The notes beneath the pieces were generated by a model that did not search any database, had not been told where the DNA came from, and saw only the letters and a list, made by a program, of their open reading frames with translations. Positions 7,227-14,889 of a stretch of 15,084 bases of DNA are shown piece by piece. The stretch lies in NCBI GenBank assembly GCA_003343685.1, contig QAKS01000057.1:1-15084 (forward strand), read 5' to 3'. This DNA is from Clostridiales bacterium. GTDB taxonomy: Bacteria; Bacillota; Clostridia; Christensenellales; Christensenellaceae. Position numbers and translations under genes: made by a program. Each line of letters starts with the position of its first letter. The stretch's first letter is position 1.

Positions 7227-7256
7227 TTATATGCTCTTTGGGAAATATTACGCGCT

Positions 7257-8126
7257 TTACAGCTCCGCCGCCTTCTGCCTCAGATATTCGGCAAAGCCCT
7301 CCCTCAAATCGTCGCGTGCAAGGGCAAAATCGACCGTCGCCTTCAAAAAGCCCAATTTGTCTCCTGTGTCATACCTCTTGCCCTCAAATTCATAGCCATA
7401 AATCTGTTCACTCGTCAACAGCAGCCGCAGGGCATCCGTAAGCTGTATTTCTCCGCCCGCTCCTTCGCCTGTTTTTTCCAGCATGGGAAAAATGCTCGGA
7501 GAAATTACATACCGACCCATAACCGCCAGATTGGACGGAGCCTCGGCAATCGGCGGCTTTTCTACCAAATCCTCTATTTTGTGAAGCTTGCCGCTGTCAG
7601 ACAGCGTTTTGATCACACCGTATTTGTTCACCTCATCATGAGCCACTTGCTTGACACCGACGACAGTCGCGTTTTGCCTTTCATATTCCTCGATCAGCTG
7701 CTTCAAGACAGGTTTTTCGGACACCATAATGTCATCTCCGAGCATGACGCCGAACGGCTCGTTTCCGATGAAATCCTTGGCGCAAAGCACAGCATGACCC
7801 AGTCCCAGAGGATGTTTCTGCCGTACATAATACAGATTGACCATGTTTGAAATATCCTGAGATACCTTTAAAAGCTCCGTTTTATGCTTCTTTTCCAGCT
7901 CTGTTTCGAGCTCAACAGAAGAATCAAAATGATCCTCTATCGCGCGCTTGGATTTTCCCGTTATAATGATGATGCTTTCTATGCCCGACGCCACCGCCTC
8001 TTCGACAATATACTGAATTGTCGGCTTATCTACAATGGGCAGCATCTCCTTAGGCTGTGCTTTCGTCGCCGGCAGAAACCGCGTTCCCAGTCCTGCCGCC
8101 GGAATCACAACTTTTCTGATTTTCAT
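7257..8126 (-). CDS. galU: UTP--glucose-1-phosphate uridylyltransferase
   Basis: GalU forms UDP-glucose from UTP and glucose-1-phosphate in the cytoplasm, feeding glycolipid, polysaccharide and GalE reactions. The protein has 289 residues, normal for bacterial GalU. The nucleotidyltransferase signature AAGLGTRFLPATKAQPKEML begins near residue 10, followed by PIVDKPTIQYIVEEA. LGLGHAVLCAKDFIGNEPFGVMLGDD carries the metal/nucleotide loop, and VEKP plus GRYVISPSIF are further GalU-type segments. The ATG has AAGGAG eight nt upstream. The gene converges on the deacetylase gene and ends 22 bp from the hairpin element. The zf-HC2 gene lies 66 nt upstream on the same strand, so galU may be read both from its own extended -10 and from that gene's promoter. 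Confidence 0.97.
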   Translation of the reverse strand: MKIRKVVIPAAGLGTRFLPATKAQPKEMLPIVDKPTIQYIVEEAVASGIESIIIITGKSKRAIEDHFDSSVELETELEKKHKTELLKVSQDISNMVNLYYVRQKHPLGLGHAVLCAKDFIGNEPFGVMLGDDIMVSEKPVLKQLIEEYERQNATVVGVKQVAHDEVNKYGVIKTLSDSGKLHKIEDLVEKPPIAEAPSNLAVMGRYVISPSIFPMLEKTGEGAGGEIQLTDALRLLLTSEQIYGYEFEGKRYDTGDKLGFLKATVDFALARDDLREGFAEYLRQKAAEL

Positions 8127-8156
8127 CTCATTTGCTCCTTTACTTTTCTGCGTTTT

Positions 8157-8164
8157 AGTATATC
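8157..8164 (-). promoter_or_regulatory. Possible galU promoter (-10 region only)
   Basis: On the minus strand TGATATACT gives an extended -10 (TATACT at 8162-8157). The -35 at a 17-nt distance is only TTTATT. Predicted leader about 25 nt to the galU ribosome site and ATG. Confidence 0.4.
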
Positions 8165-8192
8165 ATAAAACCGGCCGCAAATAAATCCCCTC

Positions 8193-8915
8193 TCAGCTTA
8201 ATATCACCATATCGCCCGGAGCGACCGGCGCTCCCCGCAGCATCCCTTCGCCGATCATCTCGTTCAGAACGCCGGATATTTCCTCGTCGTCCGCATAAAC
8301 GGTACAGGAACCGTCTCCTCCGTCCTCCCATGGTATCCCTTCATTTTCCAGCTTTTCCAACACGGCGCCGCTTCCCTTTTCAAAATACAAATATACCGGC
8401 TCTGCAGAATCTTGTACCCCATAGCTTCCGCCGCCGTTCTTCTCCGAGGCAGATTTCGGCTGTTCGTCGACGCCCGCTGCTGCCTCGGGCGCTTCCTCCT
8501 CGCTTACATCCCTCTGCCGCGGCGCTGCTTCCGCCAGCGCCGCTTCCGCCGCCTCTTCCATATATGCTCCGGTGTCGTAGGCTGTTCCCTTAACGTCGGC
8601 ATAATCGGATGAGCCGCCCGTACCCGCAAGAGAAACCCCAACAAATACGGCAATAGCGGCAGCCGCAGAAGCAATTGCGGGAATCCATTTTCCCCTGTTT
8701 CTGCGCCGTCTCTTTTTGAGGGCGTTGTCCAAAAGCCCGGCAGGAGCCTCCGCGCGCAGCATCTCCAGCTTATCCGCAGCGGTCTTCTGTTCCTGAAAAA
8801 TCCTTTTACAGTCGGTGCAGGACGCCATATGCGCCTCGAACTCTATTCTGTTTTCTTCCGTCAGGCTGCCGTCTATATAGTCGCCTGTCATCTTCCAAAA
8901 ATCATCGTGTTTCAT
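8193..8915 (-). CDS. Orphan zf-HC2 single-pass membrane protein, anti-sigma-factor-like
   Basis: 240 residues from the ATG at 8915. Residues 1-40 hold an anti-sigma zinc finger: H29-x3-C33-x2-C36 after GDYIDGSLTEENRIEFEAH, as in RsiW/ChrR-type zf-HC2 proteins. A basic stretch KKRRRRNRGK (67-76) precedes one membrane helix (about 77-97), so the finger is cytoplasmic and the rest outside. The outer part has an acidic/alanine-rich low-complexity region (about 115-165) and a C-terminal domain (about 175-240) I do not recognise. In such families the finger binds an ECF sigma factor until the protein is cleaved or released. No sigma gene adjoins it, which is unusual. The frame extends upstream to an ATG at 8954, but that codon lies within the ECF-type promoter and lacks a ribosome site, so I start at 8915. 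It may be a regulon target rather than the cognate anti-sigma. Confidence 0.75.
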   Translation of the reverse strand: MKHDDFWKMTGDYIDGSLTEENRIEFEAHMASCTDCKRIFQEQKTAADKLEMLRAEAPAGLLDNALKKRRRRNRGKWIPAIASAAAAIAVFVGVSLAGTGGSSDYADVKGTAYDTGAYMEEAAEAALAEAAPRQRDVSEEEAPEAAAGVDEQPKSASEKNGGGSYGVQDSAEPVYLYFEKGSGAVLEKLENEGIPWEDGGDGSCTVYADDEEISGVLNEMIGEGMLRGAPVAPGDMVILS

Positions 8916-8944
8916 TTTTTTATATACTTTCCCTTCTATTCTTA

Positions 8945-8969
8945 GACGGATCATTTACAGAAAAGTTTC
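8945..8969 (-). promoter_or_regulatory. ECF sigma-factor-type promoter before the zf-HC2 gene
   Basis: On the minus strand GAAAC (8969-8965), exactly 16 nt, then CGTC (8948-8945). This is the TGAAAC-N16-CGTM layout known for B. subtilis sigma-M/W-type ECF promoters, with C in place of the first T. Predicted start near 8938 leaves a short leader containing AGAAGGGA before the ATG at 8915; the 15-nt gap to the ATG is longer than usual. Confidence 0.55.
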
Positions 8970-9008
8970 GTTTTTTTCAAAAAAATTTTATTGAGTACAA
9001 TTTTCTTA

Positions 9009-9037
9009 TTGACTTTGTCTGCCGTTTTTGTTTTAAT
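9009..9037 (+). promoter_or_regulatory. Promoter of the regulator-potABCD operon
   Basis: TTGACT (9009-9014), a 17-nt spacer and TTTAAT (9032-9037, five of six consensus bases). Predicted start is near 9044, just before the half-site cluster at 9049-9080. No other convincing promoter lies in the regulator-potABCD genes. Confidence 0.65.
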
Positions 9038-9048
9038 AGTACCCGTGG

Positions 9049-9080
9049 GTTTAACAAAAGTAAACTTAAAGTTTAATTAA
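9049..9080. promoter_or_regulatory. Candidate operator: three GTTTA-type half-sites
   Basis: GTTTAAC (9049-9055) faces TAAACTT (9061-9067), and TAAACTT-A-AAGTTTA (9061-9075) is a perfect 7-bp inverted repeat with one central base. The last half-site continues into TTAATTAA (9073-9080). The cluster lies between the predicted transcription start and the ribosome site of the XRE regulator, so binding would block its own operon. That the XRE protein binds here is inference. Confidence 0.5.
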
Positions 9081-9100
9081 CTGTCACACGGAGGCATGCT

Positions 9101-9634
9101 GTGGAAATAGGAAACAAGATTAAAAGACTGCGGCAAAAATACGGCCTCACCCAGCAGGAGCTGGCAGACCGCGCAGAGCTCTCCAAGGGATTCATCTCCC
9201 AGCTGGAGCGCGATCTTACGTCGCCGTCAATCATTACGCTGACAGACATTCTGGAATGTCTCGGCACGACTCCGGGAGATTTTTTTTCCGAGCGGGGGCG
9301 TGAACAGTTGGTATTCCATGAAGAGGATATGTTTGAAAAGGAGGAAGACGGACGGAATATTCTCTGGCTCATACCGAATGCCCAGAAAAACGCTTTGGAG
9401 CCGATTATGCTGACGCTGGAGCCGAAAGCAGCCTCCGTTCCCGACGCGCCCCATGAGGGCGAAGAATTTGGCTATGTACTGCAGGGCAGCGGCGTTCTTC
9501 ACTATGGAGAGGAACGTCACAGGATCAAAAAAGGGTCGAGTTTTTACTATAACCCGTCGCTGCCCCACAGTATTGAGAATACGGGCAATGGCAGACTCAA
9601 AATCATATGGGTCTCGACGCCCCCGAGTTTTTAA
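9101..9634 (+). CDS. XRE-family regulator with cupin domain, probable polyamine-responsive repressor
   Basis: 177 residues: an N-terminal helix-turn-helix of the Cro/C1 type (about 4-62; IKRLRQKYGLTQQELADRAELSKGFISQ is split here as recognition region 8-35) and a C-terminal small cupin barrel (about 105-175; GEEFGYVLQGSGVLHYGEE, then YYNPSLPHSIENTG). This HTH-cupin layout is that of PuuR-like regulators, and genes of this kind often lead potABCD operons in Firmicutes. It likely senses a small ligand in the cupin pocket and controls its own operon through the half-sites at 9049-9080. The GTG start has GGAGG six nt upstream. PotA begins 12 nt after the stop. Confidence 0.9.
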   Translation: MEIGNKIKRLRQKYGLTQQELADRAELSKGFISQLERDLTSPSIITLTDILECLGTTPGDFFSERGREQLVFHEEDMFEKEEDGRNILWLIPNAQKNALEPIMLTLEPKAASVPDAPHEGEEFGYVLQGSGVLHYGEERHRIKKGSSFYYNPSLPHSIENTGNGRLKIIWVSTPPSF

Positions 9635-9646
9635 AGGAGAGACATC

Positions 9647-10711
9647 GTGAAAGACAACCATTTGATTCTTTTTAAAAACGTATTCAAGGAATTCGACGGT
9701 GTGGAAGTCCTGACGAATATCAACATGTACATCAGAGAAAATGAATTCCTGACACTGCTCGGGCCGTCCGGCTGCGGAAAGACGACGATGCTCCGCCTGC
9801 TTGCCGGCTTTGAGGCGCCTACCTCGGGCGACATCCTGTTCGAGGGTGTTTCCATGGTGTCTACGCCGCCCTACAAGCGCAAGCTGAACACGGTGTTCCA
9901 ACGGTACGCCCTGTTTCCCCATATGAATGTTTTCGACAATATCGCCTTTGGGCTCACCATAAAAAAAGTCGACAAGCCGACAATCAGAAAAAAAGTGGGC
10001 GCCATGCTGGATCTGGTTGGACTGTCCGGATACCAGAACCGCTCCATTGACAAGTTGTCCGGCGGGCAGATGCAGCGCGTCGCCATTGCCCGCGCCCTTG
10101 TCAACGAGCCGGAGGTTCTCCTGCTCGACGAGCCCTTGGGCGCCCTTGACTTGAAATTCCGCAAGGAGATGCAGATCGAACTGAAGCGGATGCAGCAGCA
10201 GCTGGGCATCACGTTCGTATATGTCACCCACGATCAGGAGGAGGCGCTCACCATGTCCGATACGATTGCCGTCATCGACAACGGCATGATTCAGCAAATC
10301 GGTGAGCCGGAGGATATCTACAATGAGCCGAAAAACACCTTTGTCGCCAACTTTATCGGCGAGAGCAATATCATTTACGGCACTATGGTAGAGGATTATA
10401 AAGCGCATTTCTGCGGGCGTGACTTTGCATGCCTGGATCGCGGCTTTTCTCCCAATGAATCGGTGGTGGTCGTCATCCGCCCGGAGGATATCGACGTGCT
10501 TCCGGAGAGCGACTCCACTATCAACGGTGTTGTCACGTCGGTAACCTTTATGGGTGTTCATTACGAGATACACATGCGGGCCGACGACGGCAGCGAATGG
10601 CTCATTCACACGACGGATTATTCCGCCGAGGGGCAGCGTATCGGCATTACCCTCGGCCCCAACGATATTCACATTATGGAGCGGTCTCAATATGACCACG
10701 CTGACGCATAG
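9647..10711 (+). CDS. potA: Spermidine/putrescine ABC transporter ATP-binding protein
   Basis: 354 residues forming the ATPase that powers polyamine uptake at the inner face of the membrane. It has Walker [10 protein letters not shown] (39-47), the ABC signature LSGGQMQR (from 137), Walker B LLLDEP with D161/E162, a D-loop GALD, and the switch histidine in [10 protein letters not shown]. The C-terminal part (about 240-350) is a TOBE/MOP-like regulatory domain, with [12 protein letters not shown] marking its start, as in PotA, FbpC and MalK. The GTG start follows AAAGGAGAG. Next to potB, potC and potD the polyamine assignment is good, though a related cation or amine substrate cannot be excluded. 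Confidence 0.95.
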   Translation: MKDNHLILFKNVFKEFDGVEVLTNINMYIRENEFLTLLGPSGCGKTTMLRLLAGFEAPTSGDILFEGVSMVSTPPYKRKLNTVFQRYALFPHMNVFDNIAFGLTIKKVDKPTIRKKVGAMLDLVGLSGYQNRSIDKLSGGQMQRVAIARALVNEPEVLLLDEPLGALDLKFRKEMQIELKRMQQQLGITFVYVTHDQEEALTMSDTIAVIDNGMIQQIGEPEDIYNEPKNTFVANFIGESNIIYGTMVEDYKAHFCGRDFACLDRGFSPNESVVVVIRPEDIDVLPESDSTINGVVTSVTFMGVHYEIHMRADDGSEWLIHTTDYSAEGQRIGITLGPNDIHIMERSQYDHADA

Positions 10712-10726
10712 CGGGAGGACAATAGA

Positions 10727-11554
10727 ATGAAGCAGAAATATTTTGCCGTCCCTTATCTCGTGTGGATGATACTTTTCACTGTCATACCCCTGATTCTCAT
10801 ACTGGCCTATGCGGTATTTACCGTGACGGACAGCGGTGCGATTCTCTTTGAGCCGGATCGGCTGTTGGCCGCATTTGAGCCGGAGAATCTTCTGGTATTG
10901 CTGCGCTCGCTGCTGTATGCCGTCATTACAACGGTTCTCTGCCTGCTGATTGCCTACCCGGCGGCCATGCTGCTGTCGCGGCTGAAATCGCGCACGGGAC
11001 GTATTATCAGTATGCTTTTTGTCCTTCCCATGTGGATGAACTTTCTGCTGCGCACCTATGCTTGGCAGGCTATTCTCGACATGAACGGCCCGATCAACGC
11101 GCTGCTCAATTTTCTCGGCTTGGGCACTGCCCAGCTTCTCTATACAGAGGGCGCTGTCATCATGGGCCTTGTGTATAACTTTCTGCCGTTTATGCTGCTT
11201 CCCATCTACTCCACGTTTCAAAAGATGGACCACGGTCTGATCGAAGCGGCGCAGGATTTGGGCGCCGGACGAGCACAGCTTCTTTGGCGTGTCACCCTTC
11301 CGCTCACCCGTCCCGGCATCATCACCGGCATTACGATGGTATTCATGCCTGCCGTAACGACCTTCGTCATTTCACGGCTGCTGGGCGGTTCGCATTTCAT
11401 GATGTTCGGCGATTTGCTGGAAAACCAGTTTATGCTTCTAAAAGACTGGAACACCGGCTCCGCCCTGGCGGTCGTGATGATGGTGCTTCTGCTGCTCTCT
11501 ATGGCGATTATGCGGAAATATGACAAGGACGAGGTAGGTGTAGGGATATTATGA
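10727..11554 (+). CDS. potB: Spermidine/putrescine ABC transporter permease PotB
   Basis: 275 residues with about six membrane helices, the first at about 7-30. The EAA loop that docks on PotA is visible as EAAQDLGAGRAQLLWRVTLP starting at E173. LPMWMNFLLRTYAWQAIL is typical of PotB, and RLLGGSHFMMFGDLLENQF of the late periplasmic loop. A GGGAGG ribosome site precedes the ATG. Its TGA stop overlaps the potC ATG in ATGA, so PotB and PotC, which form the channel as a heterodimer, are translationally coupled. Confidence 0.95.
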   Translation: MKQKYFAVPYLVWMILFTVIPLILILAYAVFTVTDSGAILFEPDRLLAAFEPENLLVLLRSLLYAVITTVLCLLIAYPAAMLLSRLKSRTGRIISMLFVLPMWMNFLLRTYAWQAILDMNGPINALLNFLGLGTAQLLYTEGAVIMGLVYNFLPFMLLPIYSTFQKMDHGLIEAAQDLGAGRAQLLWRVTLPLTRPGIITGITMVFMPAVTTFVISRLLGGSHFMMFGDLLENQFMLLKDWNTGSALAVVMMVLLLLSMAIMRKYDKDEVGVGIL

Positions 11555-12348
11555 AGATAGCTAAATTTTTCAAACGCTTTTATCTGGGGTTGGTTCTTTT
11601 GTTCCTGTATATGCCTATCCTGATGCTCATGGTGTTTTCCTTTAATGAGGGGCGAACAATGTCTAAATGGAGCGGTTTCTCCCTTCAGTGGTATCAGGAG
11701 CTGTTCAATGATCCCGCTATCATAGATGCCATCTGGGTAACGGTATCGATCGCCATTCTGTCGTCTCTTATCGCGGTCGTCATTGGGACGCTCGCCGCTA
11801 TCGGCATCAAGGAATATAAGCGCGTTTCCAGATCTCTCGTCGTCAACCTGACCTATATTCCCATGATGAATGCGGACATTGTAACAGGCATCTCCCTGCT
11901 GCTCGTATTCATTTTCTTTCAGATACCGAGGGGCTACGGCACGCTGCTCATTGCTCATGTCGTCTTTAACGTCCCTTATGTAATATTTTCAGTCCTTCCC
12001 AGGCTCCGTCAGATGGATCCGCATCTGTATGAGGCCGCTCTCGACATGGGTGCAAAGCCATCCCTCGCTGTACGGAAGGTGTTGATTCCCCAGCTGATGC
12101 CCGGCATTTTTACCGGCTTTATTCTGGCGTTTACAATGTCCTTTGACGATTTTGTCATCAGCTTTTTCTCGACGCAGGGATTAGTAAACAATCTTTCCGT
12201 GTACATCTACTCCATGGCACGCGTCGGTATTAACCCGAAAATCAATGCCTTGTCCACGATCATGTTCGTGTGCATCATAACTTTATTAATCATTATTAAT
12301 GTAAGGTCTTCCAGAACGAGAAGGCCGAGAGAGGAGAAAAGAATTTGA
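11551..12348 (+). CDS. potC: Spermidine/putrescine ABC transporter permease PotC
   Basis: 265 residues, about six membrane helices with the first at about 9-31, followed by FNEGRTMSKWSGFSLQWY, a segment characteristic of PotC. The EAA loop begins at E161 (EAALDMGAKPSLAVRKVLIP), and TMSFDDFVISFF is another PotC hallmark. The start overlaps the potB stop by 4 nt and no separate promoter is seen. The 3' end overlaps the potD start by 4 nt (TTGA). Confidence 0.95.
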   Translation: MKIAKFFKRFYLGLVLLFLYMPILMLMVFSFNEGRTMSKWSGFSLQWYQELFNDPAIIDAIWVTVSIAILSSLIAVVIGTLAAIGIKEYKRVSRSLVVNLTYIPMMNADIVTGISLLLVFIFFQIPRGYGTLLIAHVVFNVPYVIFSVLPRLRQMDPHLYEAALDMGAKPSLAVRKVLIPQLMPGIFTGFILAFTMSFDDFVISFFSTQGLVNNLSVYIYSMARVGINPKINALSTIMFVCIITLLIIINVRSSRTRRPREEKRI

Positions 12349-13391
12349 AAAAAGTTTTTATGTTTATCTGCGCTGCTTTAATTATCCTTTCCTCCGTCGC
12401 CCTGTCGGGATGCGGCGGCGGCGCCAAAACCGAGCTCATACTTGAGAACTGGGGCGAATATCTGGATCCTGAGCTCATCACCAAATTTAACGAAGAAAAC
12501 CCGGATATTAATCTGGTTCAGAAGACGACTACCTCCAACGAGGAGATGTATACAGTCTGCGCTACAGAGGGTTCTAAAATCGACCTGTGCGTCCCGTCTG
12601 AATACATGGTGGAGCGCATGATGAAAGAGGATATGCTGGCAGAAATCGACCTGTCTTCTCTGAAAAATGCCCAGTATATCAACAAGCTTGCCGCGCCCAG
12701 CGCTGACGCAGAGTGCAAATATTCCGTTCCCTATATGATGGGGACGCTGGGAATCGTGTATAACAAGACGATGGTCGACGATACTGTAGACAGCTGGGAT
12801 ATTCTCTGGAATGAGAAATACAGCAAAAAGATTATGATGTACAGCTCCATCCGCGACTCTCTCGCCGTGGCGCTGATCCGTCTCGGATATGACATCAACA
12901 CCACCGACCCTGCGCAGCTCGCAGAAGCCGGCCAGCTTCTGATTGATCAGAAACCGATGGTTTTGGCCTATGGAACAGACAACATCAAGGACTCTATGAT
13001 CAGCGGCAGCTGCGCCATCGCGGTAGACTATTCCGGCGCGGCCGCGGCAGCCATTGCAGAAAATCCCGATCTGGATTACGTCGTCCCCAAGGAAGGCAGC
13101 AACGTATGGGTAGACTGTGTCGTCATCATGAAAAATTCCGAGCACAAGGAAGAGGCTCAGCGCTTTATTGACTTCCTGTGCGACCCGGAAAACGCGGCTG
13201 TCAACGCGGAATACATCGGCTATACGCCCGCCAATACGGAAGCGGTGAACCTTGTCAGCGATGAGCTGAAAAACAACGCCGGTTTCCAGATGAAGGACGA
13301 AGATATCCAGCGTTGTGTATTCTTCAAAGATCTGGGTGACGACCTCTCCCTTTATAATGACGTATGGATGAAGGTCCAGACAGCGGGCTGA
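12345..13391 (+). CDS. potD: Spermidine/putrescine-binding lipoprotein PotD
   Basis: 348 residues. It is exported as a lipoprotein: positive MKK start, hydrophobic core, and lipobox L20-S-G-C23, so the mature protein is anchored on the outer face of the membrane as in Gram-positives. LILENWGEYLDPELI (W36, Y39), PSEYMVERM, SIRDSLAVAL and the W255-V-D257 pair correspond to the ligand-contact aromatic and acidic residues known from E. coli PotD. The start is TTG, overlapping the potC stop, with AGGAG about 10 nt upstream. It delivers polyamine to PotBC. Confidence 0.94.
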   Translation: MKKVFMFICAALIILSSVALSGCGGGAKTELILENWGEYLDPELITKFNEENPDINLVQKTTTSNEEMYTVCATEGSKIDLCVPSEYMVERMMKEDMLAEIDLSSLKNAQYINKLAAPSADAECKYSVPYMMGTLGIVYNKTMVDDTVDSWDILWNEKYSKKIMMYSSIRDSLAVALIRLGYDINTTDPAQLAEAGQLLIDQKPMVLAYGTDNIKDSMISGSCAIAVDYSGAAAAAIAENPDLDYVVPKEGSNVWVDCVVIMKNSEHKEEAQRFIDFLCDPENAAVNAEYIGYTPANTEAVNLVSDELKNNAGFQMKDEDIQRCVFFKDLGDDLSLYNDVWMKVQTAG

Positions 13392-13392
13392 T

Positions 13393-13710
13393 ATGAGTAC
13401 AGAGAAGTCATACGTCGAGTATGTTTGCGAGCAGCTCAGCGGCACAGGCGAGATAACCTTTCGCGCCATGTTCGGCGAATACATGGTATATGTCAACAGC
13501 AAGCCTCTCGTAATCGTCTGTGATGGAACGCCCTTTGTCAAAATGCTTCCCTGCATCTCTCATCTGATGGGCGAAGCCGCAGTCGCGCCGCCCTACGACG
13601 GTGCAAAGCCACACTACGTACTCGATATCGACGACGGCGGCAAAGCACGCAAAATTGTCTCCATTCTGGAGCACGAAACGCCTTTGCCCAAGAAACGGTC
13701 AAAAAAATAA
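13393..13710 (+). CDS. TfoX/Sxy N-terminal domain protein
   Basis: 105 residues covering only the TfoX N-terminal domain: TFRAMFGEYMVYVNSKPLVIVCDGTPFVKML, then APPYDGAKPHYVLDI, followed by a basic tail PKKRSKK. Full-length TfoX/Sxy competence regulators have a further C-terminal domain that is absent here; stand-alone N-domain proteins are common and their role is unknown. The ATG is one base after the potD stop without a strong ribosome site of its own, so it is likely coupled to potD and is the last gene of the operon, ending just before the terminator. Whether it serves polyamine uptake or merely travels with it cannot be told. Confidence 0.8.
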   Translation: MSTEKSYVEYVCEQLSGTGEITFRAMFGEYMVYVNSKPLVIVCDGTPFVKMLPCISHLMGEAAVAPPYDGAKPHYVLDIDDGGKARKIVSILEHETPLPKKRSKK

Positions 13711-13720
13711 TTACTTATAG

Positions 13721-13749
13721 GGGAGAATAGCTGTCTGTTCTCCCTTTTT
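13721..13749 (+). terminator. Intrinsic terminator of the potABCD operon
   Basis: GGGAGAA (13721-13727) and TTCTCCC (13738-13744) form a 7-bp stem with a 10-base loop, followed by T5. It lies 10 nt after the TfoX-N stop. Confidence 0.85.
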
Positions 13750-13833
13750 GGTCTGTTTTTCACTTAAAGGTCGAGGAAAATATTGGACGTCAATATACTC
13801 TTTATGATAAGATAATCTCGGAGGTAAACGGCA

Positions 13834-14766
13834 ATGCTGAACACGAAAAAAGTAAAACAGTGGAACAAAATGCGTATCGGCCTGGTGCTCTCCGGTGGCG
13901 GCGCCAAGGGGGCCTACGAAGTCGGTGCCATCAGGGCGCTCTATGATCTTGATCTGGGTGACAAGCTGAAATATGTGTCGGGCACGTCTGCCGGTGCGCT
14001 CAACGCCGCCGTGCTTACCCGCAGTGACCCGGCGCTTCTCACACAGCTTTGGGCGTCTATCGGTTTTTCGGATGTTCTCGCCTCCTCCGATAAAGAAGAT
14101 GCCCCGGAAAAAGAAGGCCTCTTAAAACGGCTGAGCGGCGTCATTGAAACCGCCCGTGACAGCATACAAAAAGATGTTTCAAAAAGGAATGACAACAGTA
14201 TTCTGGGTGCCATTTTTCCGGATCAGGGCCTTTTTTCTCAGGACGGACTGGAGGCGCTCCTGCGGGATACCGTGACTGCAGACGCAATCCACAGCAACCC
14301 CTGCCGCTTTTATGTCTGCGCTTACAATACCATACAGGAAACTCCGGAATATTTCTGTCTCAATGATATGGATTATGAACATGCTGTCGCGTATACGCTG
14401 GCCTCTGCCGCAATCCCCTACGTCTTTGACCCCGTTGTCATAGACGGTGTTCCATATGCGGACGGCGGTATCAACGACCCTTCGTATGCCGAAAAAAATG
14501 CGGATGTAACACCGTTTCTTCCGCTTCGGGACAAACCTCTCGATTTGATCATCGTCGTTCATCTCCGCACAGACGAACTCCCCGATTATTCCGCCATCAG
14601 CCACGTTCCTGTGATAGATATCATTCCCTCTAAAACCCTTGACCCCATAAAAAAAGGCAGCGGAACGATGAATTTCACCAAAAATCATCTGCAAAAAATT
14701 ATGGATTTGGGGTACAGAGATGCTTTGGTCACGCTCACACCTAAAATTATGCGCCTGATCCGCTGA
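13834..14766 (+). CDS. Patatin-like phospholipase family protein
   Basis: 310 residues. The patatin fold is marked by the oxyanion loop GGGAKG (21-26), the nucleophile elbow G50-T-S52-A-G54 and the catalytic-dyad aspartate in D210-G-G212, all in the right order. Bacterial members hydrolyse acyl chains from phospholipids or other lipids; no signal peptide is present, so it acts in the cytoplasm or at the inner membrane face. The residues after about 230 are less conserved. The ATG at 13834 has GGAGG nine nt upstream; the next in-frame methionine (residue 13, before RIGLVLSGGG) is an alternative with a weaker site. It follows the pot terminator, so it has its own promoter, possibly around TTGGAC (13783) and the short ATATTG/CAATAT inverted repeat at 13780-13796, but I see no convincing -10. 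Confidence 0.88.
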   Translation: MLNTKKVKQWNKMRIGLVLSGGGAKGAYEVGAIRALYDLDLGDKLKYVSGTSAGALNAAVLTRSDPALLTQLWASIGFSDVLASSDKEDAPEKEGLLKRLSGVIETARDSIQKDVSKRNDNSILGAIFPDQGLFSQDGLEALLRDTVTADAIHSNPCRFYVCAYNTIQETPEYFCLNDMDYEHAVAYTLASAAIPYVFDPVVIDGVPYADGGINDPSYAEKNADVTPFLPLRDKPLDLIIVVHLRTDELPDYSAISHVPVIDIIPSKTLDPIKKGSGTMNFTKNHLQKIMDLGYRDALVTLTPKIMRLIR

Positions 14767-14889
14767 CGGATAACAGACCGTTGACTCCGCCTCAAACCGA
14801 TCAGCTGCTTTGTCATAGGTCGCTGCCTGAAGTACCTAAATTTGTATGTATATAACTCTGTACAAATTCTTTCGTATACTCTCTTTATA

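Larger units (their letters stand above)
6954..7235. repeat. 282-bp hairpin-rich element with inverted ends between convergent genes (MITE/REP-like candidate)
   Basis: It fills most of the 318-bp gap between the stops of the deacetylase (+) and galU (-). The outer 18 bp, AGCATATAAAAGCGGCGG at 6954-6971, recur inverted at 7218-7235. The inversion continues inward past an 8-base loop: 6980-7003 matches the complement of 7186-7209 at 20 of 24 positions. Each end is therefore an inverted copy of about 50 bp. Inside are a perfect 15-bp stem (6994-7025), a long stem of CGCGTTT/AAACGCG around GTGCGC/GCGCAC (7032-7085), and a GTGGGC/GCCCAC stem (7092-7125). The stretch 7126-7185 shows nothing clear. 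There is no open frame with a ribosome site and no obvious target duplication. It may be a short non-autonomous element, an intergenic repeat, or duplicated terminators. Confidence 0.55.

Noticed and set aside
8916..8954. N-terminal extension of the zf-HC2 protein to an ATG at 8954
   Set aside because: No ribosome site, and the codons overlap the ECF-type promoter (8945-8969) from which the gene is probably transcribed. The zinc-finger domain begins normally from 8915.
9227..11233. 668-codon minus-strand open frame
   Set aside because: It lies in exact codon register opposite the regulator, potA and potB, all of which have clear family motifs. It has no family signature and has a Val/His/Arg-rich composition typical of antisense shadows.
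12378..13556. 392-codon minus-strand open frame
   Set aside because: In-register shadow of potD running into the TfoX-N gene; no domain.
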